From: Microbulbifer okhotskensis
Lineage (GTDB): Bacteria > Pseudomonadota > Gammaproteobacteria > Pseudomonadales > Cellvibrionaceae
Direction of reading: 5' to 3'
Length of the DNA: 64,000 nt
Assembly (NCBI RefSeq): GCF_023895975.1
Contig: NZ_JALBWM010000006.1
Coordinates: 29,601-93,600 of the forward strand
Under the pieces are notes generated by a model. That model did no database searches and was not told the origin of the DNA. It saw only the letters and a program-made list of their open reading frames with translations. Of the stretch, positions 35,338 to 43,713 are shown in pieces; the stretch's first letter is position 1; every line of letters starts with the position of its first letter. Made by a program: the position numbers and the translations under genes.

Positions 35338-36539
35338 CGCTGCTTACCCTCGGGAGTCACAACGGTTTCAGATACTGGCACTATGTCAACGGACTTCTCA
35401 GGTACCGCTTGGGCGGGAACTCTCTCCCTCGAGAACTCTTCTCCGACCGGCAATATCTCTGCGCGCACAAGGTCGCCGGAACTAACATACTCTTGCCCCA
35501 CAGTAATAAGTGTTACCGAGTCGGGCAGTCCCGAGATCCAGACACCTCCCGCACCATCGCCCAGCAGACTGACATTAATAAACTGAACCCGATGATCTCT
35601 ATCGAGAATGCGCACTCCCAGCACACCCTGATCATCAAGAGTCAGCAGAGATGCTTTTATATAGTGGGCGCTAACTTCTCCTGTGGGCAAAGCCAGTTGA
35701 CCGCTCAACCCCCCCGGCAGTTGATTACCCGGGTTTTCTACCGCAACTTCCACGCGGTATGAACGGGTAATTTCCTGTGCTCGCTGGCTGATGTAGCGTA
35801 TACGTCCCTCGACTGACAGCCCTTTTTGCAGCTGTGCGCTGGCCGGTCCCCCAGTAATGAGATTGCCCACCTGAGCTTCTGAGACCTCTCCGACGATCAA
35901 AATAGGGTCGAGGTCGAGGAGGGTTGCACACTCTTCACCACGGCGAATAAAGTCCCCCAGCTCCACTGCCCGGCTATTAACCACACCATCAAATGGAGCT
36001 CGAATTTTCAGATTATCCACTACTACTTTGGCTCGGATGTACTCAGCTCTGGTACGTGCAAGCTCTACCTGCTGCTGAGCCATCGCAGTATCTGATTGCA
36101 ACCCCTTTTTCTTTAAACGCTCGGCACCGACGAAATCCAACTCCGCTTTACGCTTGGCGGCATCAGCCAGTTTCAGCTGTTCGAGGCGATCCTCCGCCTC
36201 TATTTCGCAAATGATTTCACCTTTTCTGACTGTACGGCCCTCAACAACCGGAAGCGCCACAATAATTCCATCGAGCTCAGCGCGCAGGCGCACGCTTCGA
36301 TTTGCTTCAGTGCGCCCATTTACCAACTCGCGGGTTGCGTAAGACTGGGATTCAACAACTTGTGCCCGAATGCGCAAGTCTGGCTTCCGCTTCTCAGTGA
36401 CCTCCCCCGCGGGGCCTGACTGCCCATTTTCTTTACTGGAAAATAGCCCCCCACTCAATAGCCACAGGGCTGATACGAGCGTGACAATGATTGCTATTCG
36501 ATAATTGCGTTTGGACCAGATAGACGCCAATACACTCAT
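35334..36539 (-). CDS. RND efflux periplasmic adaptor (membrane fusion protein)
   Basis: A 401-residue adaptor linking the pump to an outer-membrane channel. It has an N-terminal signal/anchor helix (about 12-30), a lipoyl-like half-motif (VRLRAELDGIIVALPVVEGR), an alpha-helical hairpin (LEQLKLADAAKRKAELDFVG and following), the second lipoyl half (IRAPFDGVVNSRAVELGDFI), then beta-barrel and proximal domains. There is no lipobox Cys. It comes before the pump in the operon. An inverted repeat upstream could be its operator. Confidence 0.92.
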   Translation of the reverse strand: MSVLASIWSKRNYRIAIIVTLVSALWLLSGGLFSSKENGQSGPAGEVTEKRKPDLRIRAQVVESQSYATRELVNGRTEANRSVRLRAELDGIIVALPVVEGRTVRKGEIICEIEAEDRLEQLKLADAAKRKAELDFVGAERLKKKGLQSDTAMAQQQVELARTRAEYIRAKVVVDNLKIRAPFDGVVNSRAVELGDFIRRGEECATLLDLDPILIVGEVSEAQVGNLITGGPASAQLQKGLSVEGRIRYISQRAQEITRSYRVEVAVENPGNQLPGGLSGQLALPTGEVSAHYIKASLLTLDDQGVLGVRILDRDHRVQFINVSLLGDGAGGVWISGLPDSVTLITVGQEYVSSGDLVRAEILPVGEEFSRERVPAQAVPEKSVDIVPVSETVVTPEGKQR

Positions 36540-36881
36540 AACTCACTAAACCTGTTGGGCAATGATGCGCTACTACGAAAGGTAGGACCTGGAGCCCTAT
36601 TGGAAATGTCAGCAGCAATTACGTTTGAACCGCGCAATTTTCACACGAACACCTCTATTTATGAAAATGAGGTGTTCGATGCGCGCGCCAGTCACACAGG
36701 CAAGCTCGCCAATGTATCCGGGCAGAGTGAGTATACGAATCAACACCGAGTTTGAACTGATACCTGCGACAGATTCACTTCAAGCGGGGGCACGAAACTT
36801 AAATTCAGGTAGGCTGCGGCTGGATAATCAACAGGGGCGAGCGAGAAATGTCACGCCGCCCTCATCTCTAGTACACGAGTA
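36540..36881. other. Intergenic region upstream of the RND operon
   Basis: About 340 bases without a gene, holding the RND operon promoter on the minus strand and the inverted repeat at 36646-36678. Short open frames here shadow the neighbouring genes. Confidence 0.5.
36646..36678. promoter_or_regulatory. Perfect 10-bp inverted repeat, possible operator
   Basis: CGAACACCTC (36646-36655) and GAGGTGTTCG (36669-36678) with a 13-base AT-rich spacer, 107 bases upstream of the adaptor start. Symmetry and position suit a dimeric repressor site; a role as terminator of the upstream gene is the alternative, but no T-tract is seen. Confidence 0.5.
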
Positions 36882-37592
36882 TCATGAGAGCATTGATTCG
36901 AGAAATCCGAGCATATCGGATTCGTCATCAACCAACTCCCCAGAACCAAATTCTGCATTCCAGTCGAGAAGGATCCGCGCCAGGGCTTTCGCCTGCTCTG
37001 CCAATGCCGTCAGCTCCTCGCGACAATTTTTCGGACCCGTGTATAGCTTCAGCCGGCGGTGACTATTGGCCAATTGGTGGCCCGGGTACTTGGAACGGTA
37101 TACCTCAAGTTTCCAACGCAATGAATGCACCATATTGCGGTAGAAGACCAATTTTGCCGGTAACTGCAGTAAAGACAGATCATCGAGGTCACCAAATAAT
37201 GTGCAGTCGACACCGAGAACCTGCGTGTCCTTACTGTTGCTGGCCGCAAAGATATTGGCACTGCGCGGCTCAGCCAGAAGCATCGATAAATCACCAAATA
37301 ACTCACCGGGACGAATTACCGCCAAAGTCCGCTCGCTTATCGACTCCTCCTCAAAGTCCGAGTTGTCCACATTGACATGTAACTCGCCACGCAAAAGGAA
37401 ATAGACCCATTGATCCACATCGCCCGCACGCAGAAGTTGCTCTCCCGGCTGCAGGCTGACGAGTTGCGAGCGTTTAAGTAACACATCGTACTGCCACTCA
37501 CTGGAAGCACGTATATCACGAAACAAATGAATGACGTTGAGAAGACGATCCACAGCGTCCCGTGGATATTGACTGAGGGGTTTAATTTCCAT
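36882..37592 (-). CDS. Cyclic-nucleotide-binding-domain protein
   Basis: A 236-residue cytoplasmic protein from ATG 37592 (a TTG 6 bases upstream is possible). Residues about 20-150 form a cNMP-binding beta-roll: LVSLQPGEQLLRAGDVDQWVY, then RPGELFGDLSMLLAEPRSAN, which contains the phosphate-cassette pattern G-E-L-x-G-x-x-x-x-x-x-x-P-R-S-A. The C-terminal ~80 residues are helical and lack a recognisable Crp-type helix-turn-helix. It may therefore sense cAMP or cGMP and act by protein contact rather than on DNA. Standing alone upstream of the RND operon on the same strand, it may be unrelated to it. Confidence 0.82.
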   Translation of the reverse strand: MEIKPLSQYPRDAVDRLLNVIHLFRDIRASSEWQYDVLLKRSQLVSLQPGEQLLRAGDVDQWVYFLLRGELHVNVDNSDFEEESISERTLAVIRPGELFGDLSMLLAEPRSANIFAASNSKDTQVLGVDCTLFGDLDDLSLLQLPAKLVFYRNMVHSLRWKLEVYRSKYPGHQLANSHRRLKLYTGPKNCREELTALAEQAKALARILLDWNAEFGSGELVDDESDMLGFLESMLS

Positions 37593-37937
37593 GCACAATA
37601 CAAATTTAGTGAAAACTATTCCATTTTATTGCAAAGCGTGGCAAAAGCTGCTTTGCAAAGCGCAATTCTAAACGATATCGACCTACTATACCCGTTTGCG
37701 AGTATGACAATCGTTTCTTTCCCAGCCCCCTCTACGAAACAAATGAGGATAGTCTAACCCTATCAGGGTTGAACTCCGTTACAGTTGCAGTAGAGTTAGG
37801 CAGAGTGGATAGTACATTGTACTCCCACTTGCTTTGGGCGCGCACTTTTTAATCTGACTTGTGTGCATTGGGGTTGGGGCCCCGGTCTTCTTACTTACCG
37901 GAACGTTTTGTTCCGGCTACTCAGACACCTTAGAACA
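37593..37937. other. Intergenic region upstream of the TonB-domain fusion gene
   Basis: About 345 bases without a gene. It holds a direct repeat TTGCAAAGCG at 37629-37638 and 37653-37662, and a short hairpin AACCCT/AGGGTT at 37756-37770. It separates divergent genes, so promoters for both are expected here. Confidence 0.45.
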
Positions 37938-39203
37938 ATGAAATCGATAAAAATTATCCTCTCTCTCTTGGTGTTTACATTTGCTCTCTCTGCGAAAGCT
38001 GCACCAGTTTTAAACGGCCTTGCAATAGAAAAACAATTCAACAAGGACCTCTACATCGCCGCGATTTACTCGGAAAACCTGGCCCGAGACTCGGCAACAC
38101 TACTCGACAGCAATATACCCCGGCGGCTGGAGGTGCGCGTAATAGCCGGCAGCTTGCCCGCCCGCCGCTTCCGCAACCAGTGGATGGAAGCCATCGCTAT
38201 CAACAACCGCGGGGACACATTGAGTAGTCAAGCGGAAAACATGGTGACTTTTGCCAACCTTTTTAAAGGCCGGTTTTTACGCGGTGACCAATTGGGCATT
38301 GATTTTGCTGCAGACACCGGACTCACAACCGTCGCGCTCAACGGTATCCATTTGGGGGAGATCGCCGATCCCGACTTTTTTAATACATTGCTGCGCGCCT
38401 GGGTTGGTCCCGTTCCGCCCTCCACAGACTTCCGCGACGGATTACTCTCTGCCGGTCAAGTTTCCGGGGCATTGGTAACGACATTCGAATCTTTAGTGCC
38501 CTCCAATGAGCGTATTGCAGCGTTACAGCTCAAAAAGATAAACCAGGAGAAGGCTCTGGCAGCTCAGGAACCACCGACAGAAACCTCCAGTCCGAAACCT
38601 ACTTTAGACATCGCAGACCTCCCTCCTCCCACCCTTGCCCTCGCGGCCACCGCTCCAGGGGCAGCGGCACTGGGTGCTGCTGCAATGTCTGGGGAAATAG
38701 ACACTTCTATCGCAGACGAAGCCCCCCAGGAGGCGGCACCGGGTGATTCGCAATCCCAAACTGTGGATACTTCTTTGCTTGTCGCCACCAAGGCAGAAGA
38801 GGATATCGAGCTGATTACGGTTCCACCGGAAGATGGCCCCCTATCCGCTATCGACACGGAAGAAATGATGGAGGAGGACGAGGAAGCGCCGCTAACCGCA
38901 GATATGATTCTCGCTCGCCAGATTTATCATTCCAGCCTGCTTCGCCATACTTTCCGTTACATACGCTACCCCAAGCGTGCCCAGGAGCGCGGTCAGCAAG
39001 GCAGTGTACGACTGAACGTGACCATCGATTCTGAGGGCCAAGTTCAGGAAATACAGCCGGTACAGGAGTCCCGATTCTCAAGCCTTAACCGGGAGGCACG
39101 CGCCGCTGTTCGCCGAGCTGGTCCCTACCCCGGGGTCCCTTCGCAGCTGGGTACTGATACCTATAGTTTCTCTATCCCCATCACTTTTAACCTGCCTGAC
39201 TGA
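37938..39203 (+). CDS. Exported chalcone-isomerase-like / TonB-C-terminal fusion protein
   Basis: A 421-residue protein from ATG 37938, the start that gives a proper signal peptide (LVFTFALSAKA). Residues about 24-190 resemble the bacterial chalcone-isomerase-like domain of periplasmic proteins: LNGLAIEKQFNKDLYIAAIY, LEVRVIAGSLPARRFRNQWM and FFNTLLRAWVGPVPPSTDF. A long disordered Pro/Ala/Glu linker (about 215-330) follows, then a TonB C-terminal domain: FRYIRYPKRAQERGQQGSVR, LNVTIDSEGQVQEIQPVQES and YSFSIPITFNLPD. There is no N-terminal anchor. The combination is unusual; the function is unknown. A terminator follows. Confidence 0.82.
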   Translation: MKSIKIILSLLVFTFALSAKAAPVLNGLAIEKQFNKDLYIAAIYSENLARDSATLLDSNIPRRLEVRVIAGSLPARRFRNQWMEAIAINNRGDTLSSQAENMVTFANLFKGRFLRGDQLGIDFAADTGLTTVALNGIHLGEIADPDFFNTLLRAWVGPVPPSTDFRDGLLSAGQVSGALVTTFESLVPSNERIAALQLKKINQEKALAAQEPPTETSSPKPTLDIADLPPPTLALAATAPGAAALGAAAMSGEIDTSIADEAPQEAAPGDSQSQTVDTSLLVATKAEEDIELITVPPEDGPLSAIDTEEMMEEDEEAPLTADMILARQIYHSSLLRHTFRYIRYPKRAQERGQQGSVRLNVTIDSEGQVQEIQPVQESRFSSLNREARAAVRRAGPYPGVPSQLGTDTYSFSIPITFNLPD

Positions 39204-39222
39204 GCAGATAATAGTGTGCGTC

Positions 39223-39248
39223 AAAGCCTCGCATTGCGGGGCTTTTTC
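39223..39248 (+). terminator. Intrinsic terminator
   Basis: AAAGCCTCGC - att - GCGGGGCTTTTT just after the TonB-domain fusion gene: stem AGCCtCGC/GCGgGGCT followed by a T-tract. Confidence 0.85.
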
Positions 39249-39355
39249 TCATACACGCCCCAACGCAGCCTATCCCCCATTAACCGCAGCCCCCTTGCCC
39301 CGCTTTATCCCCAGCTTTTAGTATGTCTGCCAGACTTTCAGCCTAAAGAGCAACA

Positions 39356-41428
39356 ATGAAAAAATTACTTTTGCCTCTCGCTATTGCCGCTACTCTGGCC
39401 GGGGTACAGCTCCCCCTGTCTGCAGCTGCTCACGACCACGCCTCTTCCTCGAAAGGCAACACTGCCATTCATCAGCAAGTTGAACTTGCTTCAGGGATTG
39501 ACCTGGCCTCCATGGATACCAGCGTGCGCCCACAGGATGACTTCTTCACCTATGTCAACGGCACCTGGCTGAAAAACACCGAAATCCCCGCTGACAAGTC
39601 ACGCTGGGGTGGTTTTACAATATTGAGAGACCAAAGTACCAAACAGGTAAAAGCGCTGATCATGGAGGCCAGCCAAGGCACCAAGACTGCTGGTGCCCAG
39701 CAAATTGGCGACCTCTACAACAGCTTTATGAGTGAGAAGCTGATCGAGAAAAAAGGACTGTCTGCCGTTTCCGGGGAACTCGCCAAGGTCGATGCGATTA
39801 AAACCCGTAAAGATTTGACTGACTTCTTCGCCTATGCCGATATCGCCGGCTACGACGTGCCATTTGGCGGAACGATTTGGCAGGATCTCAAACAAGTAGA
39901 AAACTACATGACCTTCCTGTGGCAGGCCGGCCTCGGCTTACCTGACCGCGACTACTATTTTGAAGACACTGAAAAGAGTCAAAAACTCCGCGAAGCCTAC
40001 CTCACCTACCTCACCGACCTGCAAGAGTTGGCCGGGCTGAAGAACGCGAATAACTTCGCTAACGAAATTTTCAAGCTCGAAAAAAGCCTGGCTGAACATC
40101 ACCGCAGCCGCGTAGATAACCGGGACCCGGAAAAGTACTACAACAAGAAAACGGTCGCAGAACTCAAAGAACTGATGCCCGCGGTGGACTGGAACAGCTA
40201 CCTGGCCAAAGCCCAGCTGAAAAAGGCGGATCACTTTATCGTCGGGCAACCGGAATACCTGGAAGCCGCCAATAAGGTGATTGCCGATACTGAAATGGCA
40301 ACCTGGAAGCGCTACCTGAAAATCAAAGTCCTCAATGCAATGGCGCCGTACATGCATGACGAAATTGCACAGCTGCGTTTCGACTTCTACGGCACCACCG
40401 TACATGGAATCGAACAAATGGAGCCCCGCTGGAAGCGCGCAGTGGAATTCGTCAATGGTTCTGTTGGCGAACTTGTCGGCAAACGCTATGTAGAGAAGCA
40501 TTTCCCACCGGAGGCCAAAGAACGCATGATCGTCCTGGTCGACAACCTCAAAGCCGCTTATCGCGACTCTATCGAGTCCCTTGAGTGGATGGGAGAGGAA
40601 ACCAAGAAGCAGGCGCTGTTTAAACTGAACAACTTCAGCACCAAAATCGGTTACCCGGACAAATGGCGTGACTATAGCGCTTTAAGTGTAAAAGCCGATG
40701 ACCTGGTGGGCAACGTACTGGCGGCCAACCTGTTCGAGTCTTCTTATGAACGCAATAAGCTGGGTAAACCGATCGATCGCGGCGAATGGGGCATGAGCCC
40801 GCAAACGGTGAACGCTTACTACAACCCAGCCATGAATGAGATCGTATTCCCCGCAGCGATTCTACAACCGCCCTTCTTCAATATGAATGCAGACGATGCT
40901 GTTAACTACGGCGGTATTGGCGGTGTGATCGGCCATGAGATCGGACACGGATTTGACGATAAGGGCAGTAAATTTGATGGGCGCGGTTACCTCAATAACT
41001 GGTGGACCGATTCCGACCGCGATAACTTCGAGCAACTGACCAGCAAACTGGTCTCCCAGTATAATGCTTACGAACCACTCGAAGGTGAACACATCAACGG
41101 CGAGCTGACGCTCGGCGAAAATATCGGGGATCTGTCCGGCCTTGGTATTGCCTATAAAGCCTACCAAATATCTCGGGAAGACGAAGGAGCCCCCGTAATT
41201 GATGGGTTTACTGGTGATCAACGGGTATTTATAGGCTGGGCTCAGGTTTGGCGCAGTAAGATGCGAGATAAAGCACTCAGTAGCCGTTTGAAAGTAGATA
41301 GTCACTCACCGGCTGAGTATCGGGTGAAGGGGATTCTGCCGAACCTCGATGCCTTCTATAACGCTTTCGATATTAAAGAAGGTGATGGCATGTACCTGCC
41401 GGAAGAGGAAAGGGTAAAAGTCTGGTAA
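39356..41428 (+). CDS. M13-family zinc endopeptidase (PepO/neprilysin-like)
   Basis: A 690-residue exported peptidase. The signal peptide covers about residues 1-25. The zinc motif is in VIGHEIGHGFDDKGSKFD (about 520-540), the third ligand in GELTLGENIGDLSGL, and VNAYYNPAMNEIVFPAAIL is the substrate-binding strand (the N-A-Y-Y motif). The fold and length match the M13 family, which cleaves oligopeptides in the periplasm. The start ATG 39356 is 3 bases after AGCAAC, with AAAGAG upstream. It is followed by a terminator. Confidence 0.94.
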   Translation: MKKLLLPLAIAATLAGVQLPLSAAAHDHASSSKGNTAIHQQVELASGIDLASMDTSVRPQDDFFTYVNGTWLKNTEIPADKSRWGGFTILRDQSTKQVKALIMEASQGTKTAGAQQIGDLYNSFMSEKLIEKKGLSAVSGELAKVDAIKTRKDLTDFFAYADIAGYDVPFGGTIWQDLKQVENYMTFLWQAGLGLPDRDYYFEDTEKSQKLREAYLTYLTDLQELAGLKNANNFANEIFKLEKSLAEHHRSRVDNRDPEKYYNKKTVAELKELMPAVDWNSYLAKAQLKKADHFIVGQPEYLEAANKVIADTEMATWKRYLKIKVLNAMAPYMHDEIAQLRFDFYGTTVHGIEQMEPRWKRAVEFVNGSVGELVGKRYVEKHFPPEAKERMIVLVDNLKAAYRDSIESLEWMGEETKKQALFKLNNFSTKIGYPDKWRDYSALSVKADDLVGNVLAANLFESSYERNKLGKPIDRGEWGMSPQTVNAYYNPAMNEIVFPAAILQPPFFNMNADDAVNYGGIGGVIGHEIGHGFDDKGSKFDGRGYLNNWWTDSDRDNFEQLTSKLVSQYNAYEPLEGEHINGELTLGENIGDLSGLGIAYKAYQISREDEGAPVIDGFTGDQRVFIGWAQVWRSKMRDKALSSRLKVDSHSPAEYRVKGILPNLDAFYNAFDIKEGDGMYLPEEERVKVW

Positions 41429-41443
41429 ACAGATACCCATCCG

Positions 41444-41473
41444 CCTGGCCGCCCCTGCGGCCAGGCCCTTTTC
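41444..41473 (+). terminator. Intrinsic terminator after the M13 peptidase gene
   Basis: CCTGGCCGC - ccct - GCGGCCAGG followed by CCCTTTTCC: a 9-bp GC stem and a short T-tract. Confidence 0.85.
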
Positions 41474-41592
41474 CTGCCACACCTCAATATATCAGCATCT
41501 ATCAAGTACACTCGCACCAATTAAAGCTAGGGATACCTCCCACCAAAGCTATGGCTTACCATTAGCGCACTGATACAGGAAGAGAATTGCCA

Positions 41593-43479
41593 ATGGCCCA
41601 TCAGACTCAGTTTCATCTTCTCGCCAGCCGCCGGTTTTTGCCGTTCTTCTGCACCCAGTTTCTGGGGGCCTTCAACGATAATGTGTTTAAAAATGCCCTG
41701 ATTGTAATGATTGCCTTCCGCTTAATAGAAAGCGAGGCCAATACCCTAATTAACCTGGCGGCGGGACTGTTTATTCTTCCCTTCTTCCTATTCTCCGCAT
41801 CCGCCGGACAAATCGCCGATAAATATGACAAGAGCCAACTGATACGCTGGATAAAACTTGGGGAAATTTGTATTGGAGGACTGGCAGTTGTGGCGCTCTT
41901 TAGCGACAACAACCCGCTCTGTTTAGCCGTGCTGTTTCTTCTCGGTGTGCAGTCTGCATTTTTTGGCCCGGTAAAATACGCCATTATCCCCCAGCATCTG
42001 CAACGTTCTGAGCTGATCGGGGGGAATGCCCTAGTAGAAATGGGTACCTTTGTTGCCATTCTCATCGGCACTGTCGTTGGCAGTCTACTCGCAAGCATGC
42101 CCAGCCAGGGCGGTCAGGGGACATTATTTTTAAGTCTGGTAATTATAGGGGCGGCGATCTTGGGCTACCTGGCCAGCCGTGCAATCCCTCTGGCACCAGC
42201 TCCAGCACCCGGCCTGAAAGTTAACCCAAACCCCTTTACCCAAACTCAAAAAATACTTCGCGCCAGTGCTGAAACCCCCTCCATTCTCTATTCCATTATC
42301 GGCATATCCTGGTTTTGGCTAATGGGCGCGGCCTACCTGACACAGATCCCCAGCTTGACTAGAAATGTTCTGGGTGGCAGTGAATCGGTGGTCACTTTGT
42401 TGTTGTGCACCTTCACGATTGGTATTGCCCTGGGATCTCTGATCTGTGAACGGCTTTCCGGCGGGTTTATTGAACTCGGACTGGTGCCTATTGGCGCAGC
42501 TGGTCTGACGGTTAGCGGTATCGCTCTCGGCCTAGTCGGTGGAAACTTCATCGAATTGAACGACGCGAGCTTTGCAGTATTTTTAGCAGCCGACGGCGCC
42601 TACTCCATTCTCGCCTGTTTGGTACTGCTGGGGATTTTTGGTGGTCTGTATATCGTCCCTCTCTACACCATGATTCAGGACCGATCCGATCCCGCCATTC
42701 GGGCGCAGACTATCTCTGTAAACAATATTTTAAACGCCTTGTTTATGGTGATATCAGCCCTTCTTGGAATCGTATTTCTCAATGGCTTGGGCGCAACCAT
42801 TCCGCAGTTCTTTCTCGTCATTGCCCTGATGAATGCGGCTGTTGCCATTTTTGTATTTGCCAAAGTACCCGAATTCGCCATGCGCCTTCTGGTATGGATA
42901 CTCTCCCACACCCTGTACCGGGTAAAACACGAGGGTCTTGAGCAGATTCCTACAGAGGGCCCGGCACTGATCGCCTGCAATCATGTGAGCTATATCGATG
43001 CCCTACTGCTCGCAGGCGCGGTGCGCCGACCAATTCGCTTTATTATGTATAAACCGATCTATGAGATCCCAATCCTTCACTTCGTGTTTAAAACTGGCCG
43101 CGCAATCCCTATTTGCTCTAGACAGCAAGATCCCACGGGTTATGAGGAGGCCTTTAAGGCCATTGAAAAGGGGCTTAAAGATGGTGATCTACTGTGTATA
43201 TTTCCCGAGGGGCAACTGACCAAGGACGGCGAGCTACAACCATTTAAGGCGGGTATTGAAAAAATCCTAGAAAGGACACAGGTGCCCGTTATTCCCATGG
43301 CGCTACAGGGCCTTTGGGGCAGCTTTTTCAGCCATAAGGGCGGCAGCGCCTTTTCCACCCTGCCTAAACGCTTCTGGTCCAGGGTCAGCGTGGTTGCCGG
43401 TCGCCCCGTAGAAGCCACAAGTGCCAAAGCAGAAGCTCTGTACAACCAAGTACTCGGCTTGCGGGGAGAGCGGCGCTAA
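41593..43479 (+). CDS. MFS transporter fused to a 1-acyl-glycerol-phosphate acyltransferase
   Basis: A 628-residue inner-membrane protein from ATG 41593 (AGGAAGAG upstream; TTG at 41587 unlikely). Residues about 5-410 are a 12-helix MFS domain of LplT type: FCTQFLGAFNDNVFKNALIV at the start and QIADKYDKSQLIRWIKLGE in loop 2-3. Residues about 430-628 are a PlsC-type acyltransferase with intact motif I NHVSYID (H-x4-D) and FPEGQLTKDGEL. The known LplT-Aas pair imports and re-acylates lysophospholipids; here transporter and acyltransferase are fused without the acyl-ACP ligase. It has a degenerate tandem paralogue downstream. Lysophospholipid remodelling is inferred. Confidence 0.9.
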   Translation: MAHQTQFHLLASRRFLPFFCTQFLGAFNDNVFKNALIVMIAFRLIESEANTLINLAAGLFILPFFLFSASAGQIADKYDKSQLIRWIKLGEICIGGLAVVALFSDNNPLCLAVLFLLGVQSAFFGPVKYAIIPQHLQRSELIGGNALVEMGTFVAILIGTVVGSLLASMPSQGGQGTLFLSLVIIGAAILGYLASRAIPLAPAPAPGLKVNPNPFTQTQKILRASAETPSILYSIIGISWFWLMGAAYLTQIPSLTRNVLGGSESVVTLLLCTFTIGIALGSLICERLSGGFIELGLVPIGAAGLTVSGIALGLVGGNFIELNDASFAVFLAADGAYSILACLVLLGIFGGLYIVPLYTMIQDRSDPAIRAQTISVNNILNALFMVISALLGIVFLNGLGATIPQFFLVIALMNAAVAIFVFAKVPEFAMRLLVWILSHTLYRVKHEGLEQIPTEGPALIACNHVSYIDALLLAGAVRRPIRFIMYKPIYEIPILHFVFKTGRAIPICSRQQDPTGYEEAFKAIEKGLKDGDLLCIFPEGQLTKDGELQPFKAGIEKILERTQVPVIPMALQGLWGSFFSHKGGSAFSTLPKRFWSRVSVVAGRPVEATSAKAEALYNQVLGLRGERR

Positions 43480-43499
43480 TTTTCGCTCCTTTTACTAGG

Positions 43500-43540
43500 A
43501 AAATATATGCGCTCACTGCACTAGTGGGCACATATATTTT
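43500..43540 (+). repeat. Long imperfect hairpin between the two MFS-acyltransferase genes
   Basis: AAAATATATG (43500-43509) and CATATATTTT (43531-43540) are perfect arms around a partly paired core (CACT/AGTG). It may end the first transcript; the second arm supplies T residues. Confidence 0.5.
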
Positions 43541-43713
43541 ACCCAAGCCAACCAAACCCTGCTACGACAACCACCCGCCTTCTCCCGCATCACCTATTCT
43601 GATAGCGATAAATGAAAAACTGGGCTGCCGAAGGTAGTGCACATCATTTTCCGCTGACGAATCGTTGAAAACTATCCATTGCTCCAGAGCAGTACAGGGA
43701 TGAAGGGCTATCA

